From positions 1 through 44,419 of the forward strand of contig MERE01000180.1 in assembly GCA_001771975.1 (NCBI GenBank): a stretch of DNA of 44,419 bases, given 5' to 3'. The position numbers and the translations under genes were made by a program. Source of the stretch: Betaproteobacteria bacterium RIFCSPLOWO2_02_FULL_68_150. GTDB lineage: Bacteria > Pseudomonadota > Gammaproteobacteria > Burkholderiales > SG8-39. The notes beneath the pieces are model-generated. The model was not told the DNA's origin, searched no databases, and saw only the letters and a list, made by a program, of their open reading frames with translations. Shown piece by piece: positions 24,765-33,921 of this stretch. Position 1 is the first letter of the stretch. Every line of letters starts with the position of its first letter.

Positions 24765-26059
24765 TCGGCACGCTGCTCTTCGCGATCTTTCTCGTCCTCA
24801 TGTTCGGCGGCGTGCCGATCGGCGTCGCGCTCGGCATCGGCGGCATGATTTCGATCGCGCTGGCGAACGCGGACGCGCAGTATTTCGGGCTGCTCGCGGC
24901 GCCGCAGAATTTCTACGCCAGCATCGCCAAATATCCGCTGCTTGCGCTGCCGATGTTCGTGCTGGTCGGCTCGATCTTCGACCGCTCGGGCGTGGCGCAG
25001 CGCCTCGTCACCTTTGCCGTCGCGGTCGTGGGGCGCGGTCCCGGCATGCTGCCGATGGTGGCGATTCTCGTCGCCATGATCCTCGGGGGAATCTCCGGCT
25101 CCGGACCGGCGAACGCCGCCGCCGTGGGCGGCGTCATGATCGCCGCCATGTCGCGGGCCGGCTACCCCGCGGCGTTTTCCGCTTCCATCGTCGGCGCGGC
25201 CGCGGCCACCGACATCCTGATTCCGCCTTCGATCGCGTTCGTCGTCTACAGCGTGATGGTCGCGGGGGCTTCGGTTCCGGCGATGTTTGCCGCGGGGATG
25301 GTTCCCGGCGTGCTCGCCGGGATCGCGCTGATCGCGCCGGCGGTCTGGCTTTCGCGCCGCAACGGCTTTGGCAGCCACGAAGCCGACGAGCCGCGCCCCC
25401 GGTTCTGGCGCAGCCTGCGCGAAGCGGCGTGGGGAATCGCCGCGCCGGTGCTGATCCTGGGCGGCATGCGGCTGGGCTGGTTCACGCCGACCGAGGCCGC
25501 GGTGGTGGCGGTGTTCTACGGGCTTTTCGTCGGGATGGCGGTCCACGGCACGATCGGCTGGAAGGATCTCTTCGACATCTTCCGCGACGCGGGAGAGATC
25601 TCCGCCGTGATCATGATCGTGCTGGGCCTGGCGGGGATCTTCGCCTACTCGGTGAATACGCTCGGGCTTGCCGATCCGCTGGTGAAGGCGGTCACCGGGA
25701 GCGGGCTCGGCAGCACCGGGGCGCTGCTCGCGGTGTTCGCGGTGCTGCTTTTCGTCGGGGTGTTCCTGGATGGCGTCTCGATCTTCCTGATTTTCATTCC
25801 GCTTCTCACGCCGCTCATGAACGCCTTCGGCTGGGACGTGGTATGGTTTGGCGTCGTGCTGACGATGGCCGTGGCGATCGGGCAGATCACGCCGCCGATG
25901 GCCGTGAACCTGATGGTCGCCTGCCGGATGGCCGGCGTGTCGATGGAAAGTACGCTGCCCTGGGTCGGGTGGCTGGTGGCGAGCTTCGTGCTCGCCGCGT
26001 TCGCCGTGATTTTCGCGCCGCCGCTCGCGCTCTGGCTGCCGCGGGCGCTCGGCTACTAG
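24761..26059 (+). CDS. dctM: TRAP transporter large permease DctM
   Basis: 432 residues and about 12 membrane segments. Family marks include FGGVPIGVALGIGGM near the start, PLLALPMFVLVGSIFDRSGV, ISGSGPANAAAVGGVMI, AATDILIPPSIAFVVYSV and GQITPPMAVNLMVAC, the re-entrant loop sequences that bind Na+ and substrate. It is the transport channel of the DctPQM system. DctP follows 30 nt downstream. Confidence 0.95.
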   Translation: MIGTLLFAIFLVLMFGGVPIGVALGIGGMISIALANADAQYFGLLAAPQNFYASIAKYPLLALPMFVLVGSIFDRSGVAQRLVTFAVAVVGRGPGMLPMVAILVAMILGGISGSGPANAAAVGGVMIAAMSRAGYPAAFSASIVGAAAATDILIPPSIAFVVYSVMVAGASVPAMFAAGMVPGVLAGIALIAPAVWLSRRNGFGSHEADEPRPRFWRSLREAAWGIAAPVLILGGMRLGWFTPTEAAVVAVFYGLFVGMAVHGTIGWKDLFDIFRDAGEISAVIMIVLGLAGIFAYSVNTLGLADPLVKAVTGSGLGSTGALLAVFAVLLFVGVFLDGVSIFLIFIPLLTPLMNAFGWDVVWFGVVLTMAVAIGQITPPMAVNLMVACRMAGVSMESTLPWVGWLVASFVLAAFAVIFAPPLALWLPRALGY

Positions 26060-26089
26060 AATGCGTCAACTCAACCGGGAGGCACCACC

Positions 26090-27115
26090 ATGAAACGTCG
26101 CGTTTTCCTCAAAGCCACCAGCGCCGCCGCCGGCGCGCTCGCGTTCCCCGCCATCGCGCTGGGGCAGCAGTACAAGACCGAGTACAAGATGTCTACCGTC
26201 GTCCCGCCCGTGTTCGCCTGGGGCAAGGGCGGCGAGATCTTCGCCAACCTCGTGCGAGAGCGCACGGGCGGCCGCATCAACATCAAGCAGTACCCGGGCG
26301 CGTCGCTGGTGCAGGGCGACCAGACGCGCGAGTTCTCGGCGATGCGTCAGGGCGTGATCGACGTGCTGTGCGGCGCGCCGATCAACTGGTACAGCACGGT
26401 GCGCGAAATCGCCGTGTTCACGCTGCCGTTCATCACGCCCGACCACAAGTCGCTCGATGCAGTGCTGGCGAGCAGGGAGATCATGGACGAGTACTTCGGC
26501 CTCGTGCGCAAGGCCGGCGCCGAGCCGATCGCGGTCGGCGAGACGGGTTTCCGGCAGATCAGCAACTCCAAGCGCCCGATCGCCAAGCCGGATGACCTGA
26601 AGGGCCTGAAGATCCGCGTCGTCGGCAGCCCGATGTACGGCGAGATCATGTCCGGCATGGGAGCGAACCCGACGTTCATGAGCTGGGCGGATGCGCAGCC
26701 GGCGCTCGCCTCGGGCGCGGTCGACGGGCAGGAGAATCCGCTCGAAGTGTTCATGGTGGGGAAGATCCATACCCTCGGGCAGAAGTTCGTCACCAAATGG
26801 AATTACTCCAACGACATCCTGCTCTTCGCCATCGCCGGTTCGATCTGGCAGAGCTGGAGCGCGCAGGACCAGGGCATCGTGCGCCAGGCCGCGCAGGACG
26901 CGGCCCGCGAGCAGATCGGCATGGTGCGCAAGTATTTCGCCGAGGACGTGGAAAAGGTGCGCGCACTGGGCGTCGAGGTGAACGTGCCGACACCGGCCGA
27001 GATGTCCGCCTGGCAGGCGGCGAACCGGGGCGTCTACGCGAAGTGGAAAGCGCAGGTCAATCCGGGCCTGATCTCGAAGATCGAGCAGGTCGTCGCGCAG
27101 TCGCGCAAGGGCTGA
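26090..27115 (+). CDS. dctP: TRAP transporter substrate-binding protein DctP
   Basis: 341 residues. The N terminus MKRRVFLKATSAAAGALAFP is a twin-arginine-like signal (RRVFLK) with a hydrophobic core and cleavage near ALGQQ. The mature protein has DctP marks: FANLVRERTGGRINIKQYPG, LKGLKIRVVGSPMYGEIMSG (with the conserved Arg that holds the carboxylate) and ASGAVDGQENPLEVF. It delivers a carboxylic acid to DctQM; the acid is probably the precursor of the E1 substrate (inference). Ribosome site GGGAGG precedes the ATG. Confidence 0.94.
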   Translation: MKRRVFLKATSAAAGALAFPAIALGQQYKTEYKMSTVVPPVFAWGKGGEIFANLVRERTGGRINIKQYPGASLVQGDQTREFSAMRQGVIDVLCGAPINWYSTVREIAVFTLPFITPDHKSLDAVLASREIMDEYFGLVRKAGAEPIAVGETGFRQISNSKRPIAKPDDLKGLKIRVVGSPMYGEIMSGMGANPTFMSWADAQPALASGAVDGQENPLEVFMVGKIHTLGQKFVTKWNYSNDILLFAIAGSIWQSWSAQDQGIVRQAAQDAAREQIGMVRKYFAEDVEKVRALGVEVNVPTPAEMSAWQAANRGVYAKWKAQVNPGLISKIEQVVAQSRKG

Positions 27116-27188
27116 GCGCGCCGATCGCGGGCGCGTCGCGCCGCTGAGCACTATCGTCACCGCGGACAGCGTCACGAGGCTCGGCGAC

Positions 27189-27980
27189 GTGGCGGGGCGG
27201 GTGCTCGTCGCCGGCTCTCATGGCGGAGTGATCGCGGCGCAGTATGGCGCGCTCGCCGGCGCACGCGCGTTGATCCTCAACGATGCCGGCATCGGCAGGG
27301 ATCGCGCCGGCGTCGCGGGACTCGACTGGCTGGACGCCATCGGAATGGCGGCCGCCACGGTGGATTGCATGAGCGCGCGCATCGCCGACGGCAGGGACAT
27401 GCTCGCGCGCGGCGTGATCAGCTACGTCAACGCCAGCGCAGCGCGTTGCGGCGTCGCTGCAGGCCAGGCTTGTGCGGACGCGGCCGCAAGGCTCGGGCGT
27501 GCACCGCTGCCGCACGGCAAGCCGGCACCCTTTGCCGAGAATCGCTGGCGCATGGCCGAGGGTCCGCCCGAAGTGTGGGCGATCGATTCGCTCGGCAAAG
27601 TGCAGCCCGAAGACGCCGGCCGCATCCTGGTGATCGGCTCGCACGGCGCACTGCTCGGCGGGCGGCGCGAGTCGGCGCTGCAGATCGCGGCGGTGGCGGT
27701 GGTGCTGAACGACGCGGGCGTCGGGGCGGACCGCGCGGGCATCGCGCATCTGCCGGTGCTGGGCGAAGGCGGCATTGCCGCCACCACGGTGGATTGCATG
27801 AGCGCGCGCATCGGCGACGGACGTTCGATGTGGGAAAGCGGCGTGCTCTCGTATCTCAATGACGTGGCGGAGCGGCTCGGCGCGAGGCGCGGCGAGCGGG
27901 TGCAGGATTTTGCTGCGCGAGTCACCGTGGCCCACGCCAAGCGACGGGCGCCGAAGCGCGATGCTCCTGGGCAATCGTGA
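27189..27980 (+). CDS. Unknown protein built of two tandem copies of one domain
   Basis: 263 residues from the GTG at 27189; I do not recognise the family. Residues about 3-101 and 145-247 are two copies of one domain. Both share GSHG (9-12 and 150-153), LNDAGxGxDRAG (30-41 and 173-184), TVDCMSARIxDGR (57-69 and 200-212) and GVxSYxN. The Cys, His and Asp of these motifs are kept in both copies, hinting at two equivalent sites or an internal pseudo-dimer. Upstream in frame the DNA reads IVTADSVTRLGDV, matching the lead-in of copy 2 (WAIDSLGKVQPED), so the real start is earlier, perhaps a CTG at 27144; no ATG, GTG or TTG is available back to the dctP stop. No signal peptide is seen. Last gene of the dehydrogenase-TRAP operon, so a role in that pathway is likely. 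Confidence 0.8.
   Translation: MAGRVLVAGSHGGVIAAQYGALAGARALILNDAGIGRDRAGVAGLDWLDAIGMAAATVDCMSARIADGRDMLARGVISYVNASAARCGVAAGQACADAAARLGRAPLPHGKPAPFAENRWRMAEGPPEVWAIDSLGKVQPEDAGRILVIGSHGALLGGRRESALQIAAVAVVLNDAGVGADRAGIAHLPVLGEGGIAATTVDCMSARIGDGRSMWESGVLSYLNDVAERLGARRGERVQDFAARVTVAHAKRRAPKRDAPGQS
27356..27813 (+). repeat. Intragenic direct repeat, 29 nt identical, 429 nt apart
   Basis: Positions 27356-27384 and 27785-27813 are identical over 29 nt and encode the TVDCMSARI motif in each half of the duplicated protein. The distance is exactly 143 codons. Identity at DNA level stands out against the otherwise diverged halves. Confidence 0.85.
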
Positions 27981-27993
27981 GCGCGGCTACCGA

Positions 27994-28024
27994 GTGCGCT
28001 GCGGCGCACAACATGCGCTAGAAT
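27994..28024 (+). promoter_or_regulatory. Hairpin and possible -10 box upstream of tpiA
   Basis: A perfect hairpin GTGCGC-TGCG-GCGCAC (27994-28009) follows the unknown gene and has no T-run. TAGAAT (28019-28024, 5 of 6 to TATAAT) lies 30 nt before the tpiA start, but no good -35 is seen. It marks the border between the accessory operon and the housekeeping block. Confidence 0.35.
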
Positions 28025-28053
28025 CGCACGATTTCACTGTGGGCCCGCGTCAG

Positions 28054-28818
28054 ATGCGCAACCGGCTGGTGGCCGGCAACTGGAAGCTGCACGGCAGCCG
28101 CACCGCGAACCGCGCCCTGCTCGAGGCGATCGCGGACGGCGGCGGTGCCGGCGGGCCGGTGCAGTGCGCGGTGTGCGTGCCGTTTCCGTACCTCGCCCAG
28201 ATGGCCGAGCTGCTCGGCGGGACGCGCATCGCGTGGGGCGCGCAGGATGTCAGCGAGCATGCCTCGGGCGCCTATACCGGGGAAGTGTCTGCGGCGATGC
28301 TCGCGGAGTTCGGTTGCCGCTACGTGCTGGTGGGGCATTCCGAGCGCCGCCAGCTGCACGCTGAGACGGACGCGGCGGTCGCGGCCAAGTTCGCCGCAGT
28401 GCAGGGCAGTGCGATGACGCCGGTCCTGTGCGTCGGCGAAACGCTGAGCGAGCGCGACAGCGGCAGGACCGAGACGGTCGTGGCGCGGCAGCTGGATGCG
28501 GTCATCGCGCGCTGCGGCGCCGAGGCGTTCGCCAATGCCGTGGTGGCGTACGAGCCGGTGTGGGCGATCGGCACCGGGCGCAACGCCACGCCGGAACAGG
28601 CGCAAGCGGTGCACGCGTTCGTGCGCGTGCGCCTTGCGGCGCTGGGCAGGGCCACCGCGCAGGGGCTTCGCATCCTGTACGGCGGCAGCGTGAAGGCGGC
28701 CAACGCGGCGGCGATTTTTGCGATGCCCGACGTCGACGGCGGGCTGATCGGCGGGGCCTCGCTGGTGGCGGAGGATTTCCTGGCAATCGCGCGCGCAGCG
28801 GCGCGCGGCCAGGGCTGA
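28054..28818 (+). CDS. tpiA: Triosephosphate isomerase
   Basis: 254 residues, normal for the family. Interconverts dihydroxyacetone phosphate and glyceraldehyde 3-phosphate in glycolysis/gluconeogenesis. Catalytic residues: K11 (AGNWKLHG), H95 (VGHSERR) and E167 (AYEPVWAIGTG); the phosphate loop ILYGGSVKAAN and the terminal GLIGGASL are present. The ATG at 28054 is chosen because MRNRLVAGNWK begins the first strand. Followed 13 nt later by secG, the usual betaproteobacterial order. Confidence 0.97.
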   Translation: MRNRLVAGNWKLHGSRTANRALLEAIADGGGAGGPVQCAVCVPFPYLAQMAELLGGTRIAWGAQDVSEHASGAYTGEVSAAMLAEFGCRYVLVGHSERRQLHAETDAAVAAKFAAVQGSAMTPVLCVGETLSERDSGRTETVVARQLDAVIARCGAEAFANAVVAYEPVWAIGTGRNATPEQAQAVHAFVRVRLAALGRATAQGLRILYGGSVKAANAAAIFAMPDVDGGLIGGASLVAEDFLAIARAAARGQG

Positions 28819-28831
28819 AAGAAAGGCGCAC

Positions 28832-29212
28832 ATGGATCTCTGGTTCACCGTGGTCATCGTGCTGCACGTGCTGGTCGCGCTGGCGATCATCGGGCTGGTG
28901 CTGCTTCAGCACGGCAAGGGTGCGGACATGGGTTCGGGTTTCGGCGGCGGCTCATCGGGGAGCCTCTTCGGCGCCACCGGCTCGGCGAATTTTCTCTCGC
29001 GCATGACGGCTGCGCTGGCGACGATCTTCTTTCTCACCAGCCTCGGGCTGGCGTACTTCGCGACGCACAAGCCGAAGACCTCGGGCAGCATCATGGATGC
29101 GGTGAAGAGCGAGCCGCCGCCGGCGGCCCAGCCTGCGCCCAGGTCGCCGCAGGCCGAGGTGCCGAAGCCCGCGGCGGCCGAAGGGTCGAAGGCGAAGGAT
29201 GTGCCCAATTAA
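28832..29212 (+). CDS. secG: Preprotein translocase subunit SecG
   Basis: 126 residues. SecG is the small partner of SecYE in the inner-membrane protein export channel. Two membrane segments (about 3-23 and 56-74) flank the conserved loop LLQHGKGADMGSGFGGGSSG and SLFGATGSANFLSRMTA. The C-terminal third is a Pro/Ala/Lys-rich tail of variable type. It sits between tpiA and tRNA-Leu. Confidence 0.95.
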   Translation: MDLWFTVVIVLHVLVALAIIGLVLLQHGKGADMGSGFGGGSSGSLFGATGSANFLSRMTAALATIFFLTSLGLAYFATHKPKTSGSIMDAVKSEPPPAAQPAPRSPQAEVPKPAAAEGSKAKDVPN

Positions 29213-29244
29213 GCGATAATTTGATCGAGCGCAAACGCGCCAGC

Positions 29245-29332
29245 GCCCACGTGGTGAAATTGGTAGACACGCTAGCTTGAGGGGCTAGTGGCCTAAAAAG
29301 CCGTAGCAGTTCGAGTCTGCTCGTGGGCACCA
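29245..29332 (+). tRNA. tRNA-Leu (anticodon GAG)
   Basis: 88 nt including an encoded CCA (29330-29332). The acceptor stem pairs GCCCACG (29245-29251) with CGTGGGC (29322-29328). The anticodon arm CTAGC-TTGAGGG-GCTAG gives anticodon GAG (Leu, CUU/CUC). The long variable arm (GGC-CTAAAAA-GCC) is typical of type II tRNAs, and the T arm contains TTCGAGT. A possible -10 GATAAT (29215-29220) overlaps nothing but follows the secG stop. secG-tRNA-Leu-nuoA is a common betaproteobacterial order. Confidence 0.97.
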
Positions 29333-29371
29333 TGACTTTGGAGAGCGCAGTGAAGAAAGGAAACTGAAGGC

Positions 29372-29728
29372 GTGCTGGCAGAGTACTTTCCGATCCTGCT
29401 CTTCATATTGGTGGGGCTCGCGGTGGGCGTGATTCCGGTCGTGCTCGGCGCGCTGCTCGGGCCGCACCGCCCGGATCCCGAAAAGAACTCGCCGTACGAA
29501 TGCGGCTTCGAGGCCTTCGAGGACGCGCGCATGAAGTTCGACGTGCGCTACTACCTGGTGGCGATCCTTTTCATCCTGTTCGACCTGGAAATCGCGTTCC
29601 TCTTTCCGTGGGCTGCGGTGCTCGGCGAAATCGGCCTGTTCGGCTTCGTTTCGATGATGGTCTTCCTCGCCATCCTGGTGGTGGGCTTCGTCTACGAATG
29701 GAAGAAGGGGGCGCTCGAGTGGGAGTGA
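29372..29728 (+). CDS. nuoA: NADH-quinone oxidoreductase subunit A
   Basis: 118 residues from GTG with AAAGGAAA upstream. Three membrane segments (about 5-27, 60-80, 85-107). The hallmark loop RPDPEKNSPYECGFEAFED and DVRYYLVAILFILFDLEIAF are clear. Membrane-arm subunit next to the quinone tunnel of complex I. First of 14 nuo genes in standard order. Confidence 0.96.
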   Translation: MLAEYFPILLFILVGLAVGVIPVVLGALLGPHRPDPEKNSPYECGFEAFEDARMKFDVRYYLVAILFILFDLEIAFLFPWAAVLGEIGLFGFVSMMVFLAILVVGFVYEWKKGALEWE

Positions 29729-29746
29729 CGGCGGCGTGGAGGCGGC

Positions 29747-30223
29747 ATGAGCATTGAGGGCTTGCTGGAGCAGGGCTTCGTCACCACCACCGCGGACAAG
29801 CTGATCAACTGGACGCGCACCGGGTCGATGTGGCCGGTCACCTTCGGCCTGGCGTGCTGCGCCATCGAGATGATGCACGCCGGCGCCGCGCGCTACGATC
29901 TGGACCGCTTCGGCGTGGTGTTCCGGCCCAGCCCGCGGCAGTCCGACGTCATGATCATCGCCGGCACGCTCACCAACAAGATGGCGCCCGCGCTGCGCAA
30001 GGTCTACGACCAGATGCCCGAGCCGCGCTGGGTGATCTCGATGGGCTCCTGCGCCAACGGCGGCGGCTATTACCACTATGCGTATTCGGTGGTGCGCGGC
30101 GCCGACCGCATCGTGCCGGTCGACATCTACGTGCCGGGCTGCCCGCCGACCGCGGAGGCGCTGATCTACGGCATCATCCAGCTGCAGAACAAGATCAAGA
30201 GGACCAACACGATCGCGCGCTAG
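29747..30223 (+). CDS. nuoB: NADH-quinone oxidoreductase subunit B
   Basis: 158 residues. Holds cluster N2, the last iron-sulfur centre before quinone. Ligands are the tandem cysteines of GLACCAIEMM, the Cys in SMGSCANGGG and the Cys in VPGCPPTAEAL. The length matches the short betaproteobacterial form. It begins 18 nt after nuoA. Confidence 0.97.
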   Translation: MSIEGLLEQGFVTTTADKLINWTRTGSMWPVTFGLACCAIEMMHAGAARYDLDRFGVVFRPSPRQSDVMIIAGTLTNKMAPALRKVYDQMPEPRWVISMGSCANGGGYYHYAYSVVRGADRIVPVDIYVPGCPPTAEALIYGIIQLQNKIKRTNTIAR

Positions 30224-30242
30224 CGCGGGCGTAACCCCGTCA

Positions 30243-30833
30243 ATGACGCCAAAGCTGCAACGCCTGAGCGATGCGCTGGAGCGGCTGCTGGGTGCGAAAC
30301 CGGTGGCGCGCCTCGGCGAGCTGACGCTCGAAGTGTCCGCGGGCGACTATCTCAAGACCGCGCAGACGCTGCGCGACCATGCGGAACTGCGCTTCGAGGA
30401 ACTGATGGACCTGTGCGGCGTCGACTATTCGACTTACGGCGACCGGCCCAGGCAGGGCGCGCGCTTCGCCGCGGTCGCGCACCTGCTGTCGGTGACGCAC
30501 AACTGGCGGCTGCGGCTGCGCGTGTTCTGCCCCGACGCAGCGTTTCCGCTGCTCGCCTCGCTGGTCGAGGTGTGGCCGAGCGTGAACTGGTACGAGCGCG
30601 AGGCCTTCGACCTGTTCGGCATCGTCTTCGAGGGGCATCCCGACCTGCGCCGCATCCTCACCGATTACGGCTTCGTCGGGCATCCGTTCCGCAAGGACTT
30701 TCCGATCCTGGGGCACGTCGAGATGCGCTACGACCCGGAGCAGAAGCGCGTCGTCTACGAGCCGGTCACGATCGAGCCGCGCGAGGTCACGCCGCGCGTA
30801 GTGCGCGAGGCGCACTATGGCGAGGGCGGCTAG
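30243..30833 (+). CDS. nuoC: NADH-quinone oxidoreductase subunit C
   Basis: 196 residues, a separate NuoC (not fused to NuoD as in E. coli). The conserved C-terminal motif is WYEREAFDLFGIVFEGHPDL, then RRILTDYGFVGHPFRKDFP. Peripheral-arm subunit near the quinone site. Its stop shares one base with the GTG start of nuoD. Confidence 0.96.
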   Translation: MTPKLQRLSDALERLLGAKPVARLGELTLEVSAGDYLKTAQTLRDHAELRFEELMDLCGVDYSTYGDRPRQGARFAAVAHLLSVTHNWRLRLRVFCPDAAFPLLASLVEVWPSVNWYEREAFDLFGIVFEGHPDLRRILTDYGFVGHPFRKDFPILGHVEMRYDPEQKRVVYEPVTIEPREVTPRVVREAHYGEGG

Positions 30834-32086
30834 TGGCCGAGATTCGGAACTACACGGTGAACTTTGGCCCGCAGCATCCGGCGGCGCACGGCGTGCTGCG
30901 CCTGGTGCTGGAGCTGGACGGCGAGGTGGTGCAGCGCGCCGACCCGCACATCGGGCTGCTGCACCGCGCCACCGAGAAGCTGGCCGAGCAGCGCACCTGG
31001 ATCCAGTCGCTGCCCTACATGGACCGGCTCGACTACATCTCGATGATGTGCAGCGAGCACGCCTACGTGATGGCGATCGAGAAGCTCGCCGGCATCGAGG
31101 TGCCGATCCGCGCGCAGTACATCCGCGTGCTGTTCGACGAAATCACGCGCGTCATGAACCACCTCTTCGGGCTCGCCGCGCTCGGCCTCGACCTGGGCGC
31201 GATGACGGTGTTCCTGTACTGCTTTCGCGAGCGCGAGGACCTGCTCGACTGCTACGAGGCGGTGTCGGGCGCGCGCATGCACGCGGCGTACTACCGACCG
31301 GGCGGCGTCTACCGCGACCTGCCGGAGACGATGCCGCAGTACCAGGCGCAGCACACGCGCAGTGCGCGCACGCTCGCGGCGATGAACGACAACCGGCAGG
31401 GGTCGCTGCTGGATTTCATCGAGGATTTCACCGCCCGCTTCCCGAAGTGCATCGACGACTACGAGACGCTGCTCACCGAGAACCGCATCTGGAAGCAGCG
31501 CACCGTGGGCATCGGCGTGGTGTCTCCGGAGCGCGCCCTGGCGCTCGGTTTCAGCGGGCCGATGCTGCGCGGCTCGGGCGTCGCCTGGGACCTGCGGAAA
31601 AAACAGCCCTACGAGGTCTACCACCGGCTCGATTTCGATGTCGCGGTCGGCACCAACGGCGATACCTACGACCGGTATCTGGTGCGCGTAGAGGAAATGC
31701 GCCAGTCCAATCGCATCATCCGCCAGTGCGTCGACTGGCTGCGCCAGAACCCCGGGCCGGTGATCAGCGACAACCACAAGGTCGCGCCGCCCTCGCGCCT
31801 CGAGATGAAGGCCAACATGGAGGAGCTGATCCATCACTTCAAGCTCTTCACCGAAGGCATGCACGTGCCCGAAGGCGAGGCCTACGCCGCTGTAGAGCAC
31901 CCCAAGGGCGAGTTCGCGGTCTATTTCATCTCCGACGGCGCCAACAAGCCCTACCGCATGAAGCTGCGCTCGCCGGCGTTCTGCCACCTCTCGGCGATGG
32001 ACGAGATGGCGCGCGGCCACATGCTGGCCGACGCGGTGGCCGTGATCAGCACCCTCGACATCGTGTTCGGCGACGTCGATCGCTGA
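30833..32086 (+). CDS. nuoD: NADH-quinone oxidoreductase subunit D
   Basis: 417 residues from GTG. The 49-kDa-type subunit that forms the quinone-binding site with NuoB. NFGPQHPAAHGVLRLVLELD, RGSGVAWDLRKKQPYEVY and the final DIVFGDVDR are diagnostic; the His of GPQHPAAHG and the Tyr of SLPYMDRLDY line the quinone pocket in characterised enzymes. Confidence 0.97.
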   Translation: MAEIRNYTVNFGPQHPAAHGVLRLVLELDGEVVQRADPHIGLLHRATEKLAEQRTWIQSLPYMDRLDYISMMCSEHAYVMAIEKLAGIEVPIRAQYIRVLFDEITRVMNHLFGLAALGLDLGAMTVFLYCFREREDLLDCYEAVSGARMHAAYYRPGGVYRDLPETMPQYQAQHTRSARTLAAMNDNRQGSLLDFIEDFTARFPKCIDDYETLLTENRIWKQRTVGIGVVSPERALALGFSGPMLRGSGVAWDLRKKQPYEVYHRLDFDVAVGTNGDTYDRYLVRVEEMRQSNRIIRQCVDWLRQNPGPVISDNHKVAPPSRLEMKANMEELIHHFKLFTEGMHVPEGEAYAAVEHPKGEFAVYFISDGANKPYRMKLRSPAFCHLSAMDEMARGHMLADAVAVISTLDIVFGDVDR

Positions 32087-32092
32087 GCCGCC

Positions 32093-32572
32093 ATGCTGAG
32101 TCCCGAGAGCCTCAGGAGAATCGACCGCGAGATCGCCAAGTACCCGGCCGAGCACAAGCAATCGGCGGTGATGGCGGCGCTCATCGTGGCGCAGGACGAA
32201 AAGGGCTGGCTCGCCACCGAGACCATGGACTTCGTGGCGCAGTATCTGGGCATGGCGCCGGTGGCCGTCTACGAGGTCGCGAGCTTCTACAACATGTACA
32301 ACCTCGAGCCGGCCGGCCAGTACAAGCTCACGGTGTGCACCTGCCTGCCGTGCGGCCTGCAGGGCTCGCTCGACGCCGCCGACCACCTCAAGGCGCGGCT
32401 TGGCGTCGATTTCGGCGAAACCACCGCCGACGGCCGCTTCACCCTCAAGGAAGGCGAGTGCATGGGCGCCTGCGCGATGGCGCCGGTGGTGCTGGTGAAC
32501 AACAAGAAGATGCACGACTACATGTCGAACGCGAAGCTCGACGCGCTGCTCGACGAGCTGAGGAAGCGCTGA
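32093..32572 (+). CDS. nuoE: NADH-quinone oxidoreductase subunit E
   Basis: 159 residues. Thioredoxin-like 24-kDa subunit with the N1a [2Fe-2S] cluster: CTCLPCGLQGS and, later, ECMGACAMAPVVLVN supply the cysteines. Starts 6 nt after nuoD and is followed 2 nt later by nuoF. Confidence 0.96.
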   Translation: MLSPESLRRIDREIAKYPAEHKQSAVMAALIVAQDEKGWLATETMDFVAQYLGMAPVAVYEVASFYNMYNLEPAGQYKLTVCTCLPCGLQGSLDAADHLKARLGVDFGETTADGRFTLKEGECMGACAMAPVVLVNNKKMHDYMSNAKLDALLDELRKR

Positions 32573-32574
32573 AC

Positions 32575-33917
<1,343 letters not shown>

Positions 33918-33921
<4 letters not shown>

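Noticed and set aside
29221..29234. Second FNR-type box before tRNA-Leu
   Set aside because: TTGAT-CGAG-CGCAA matches only one half-site well and lies in front of a tRNA, so it is probably chance.
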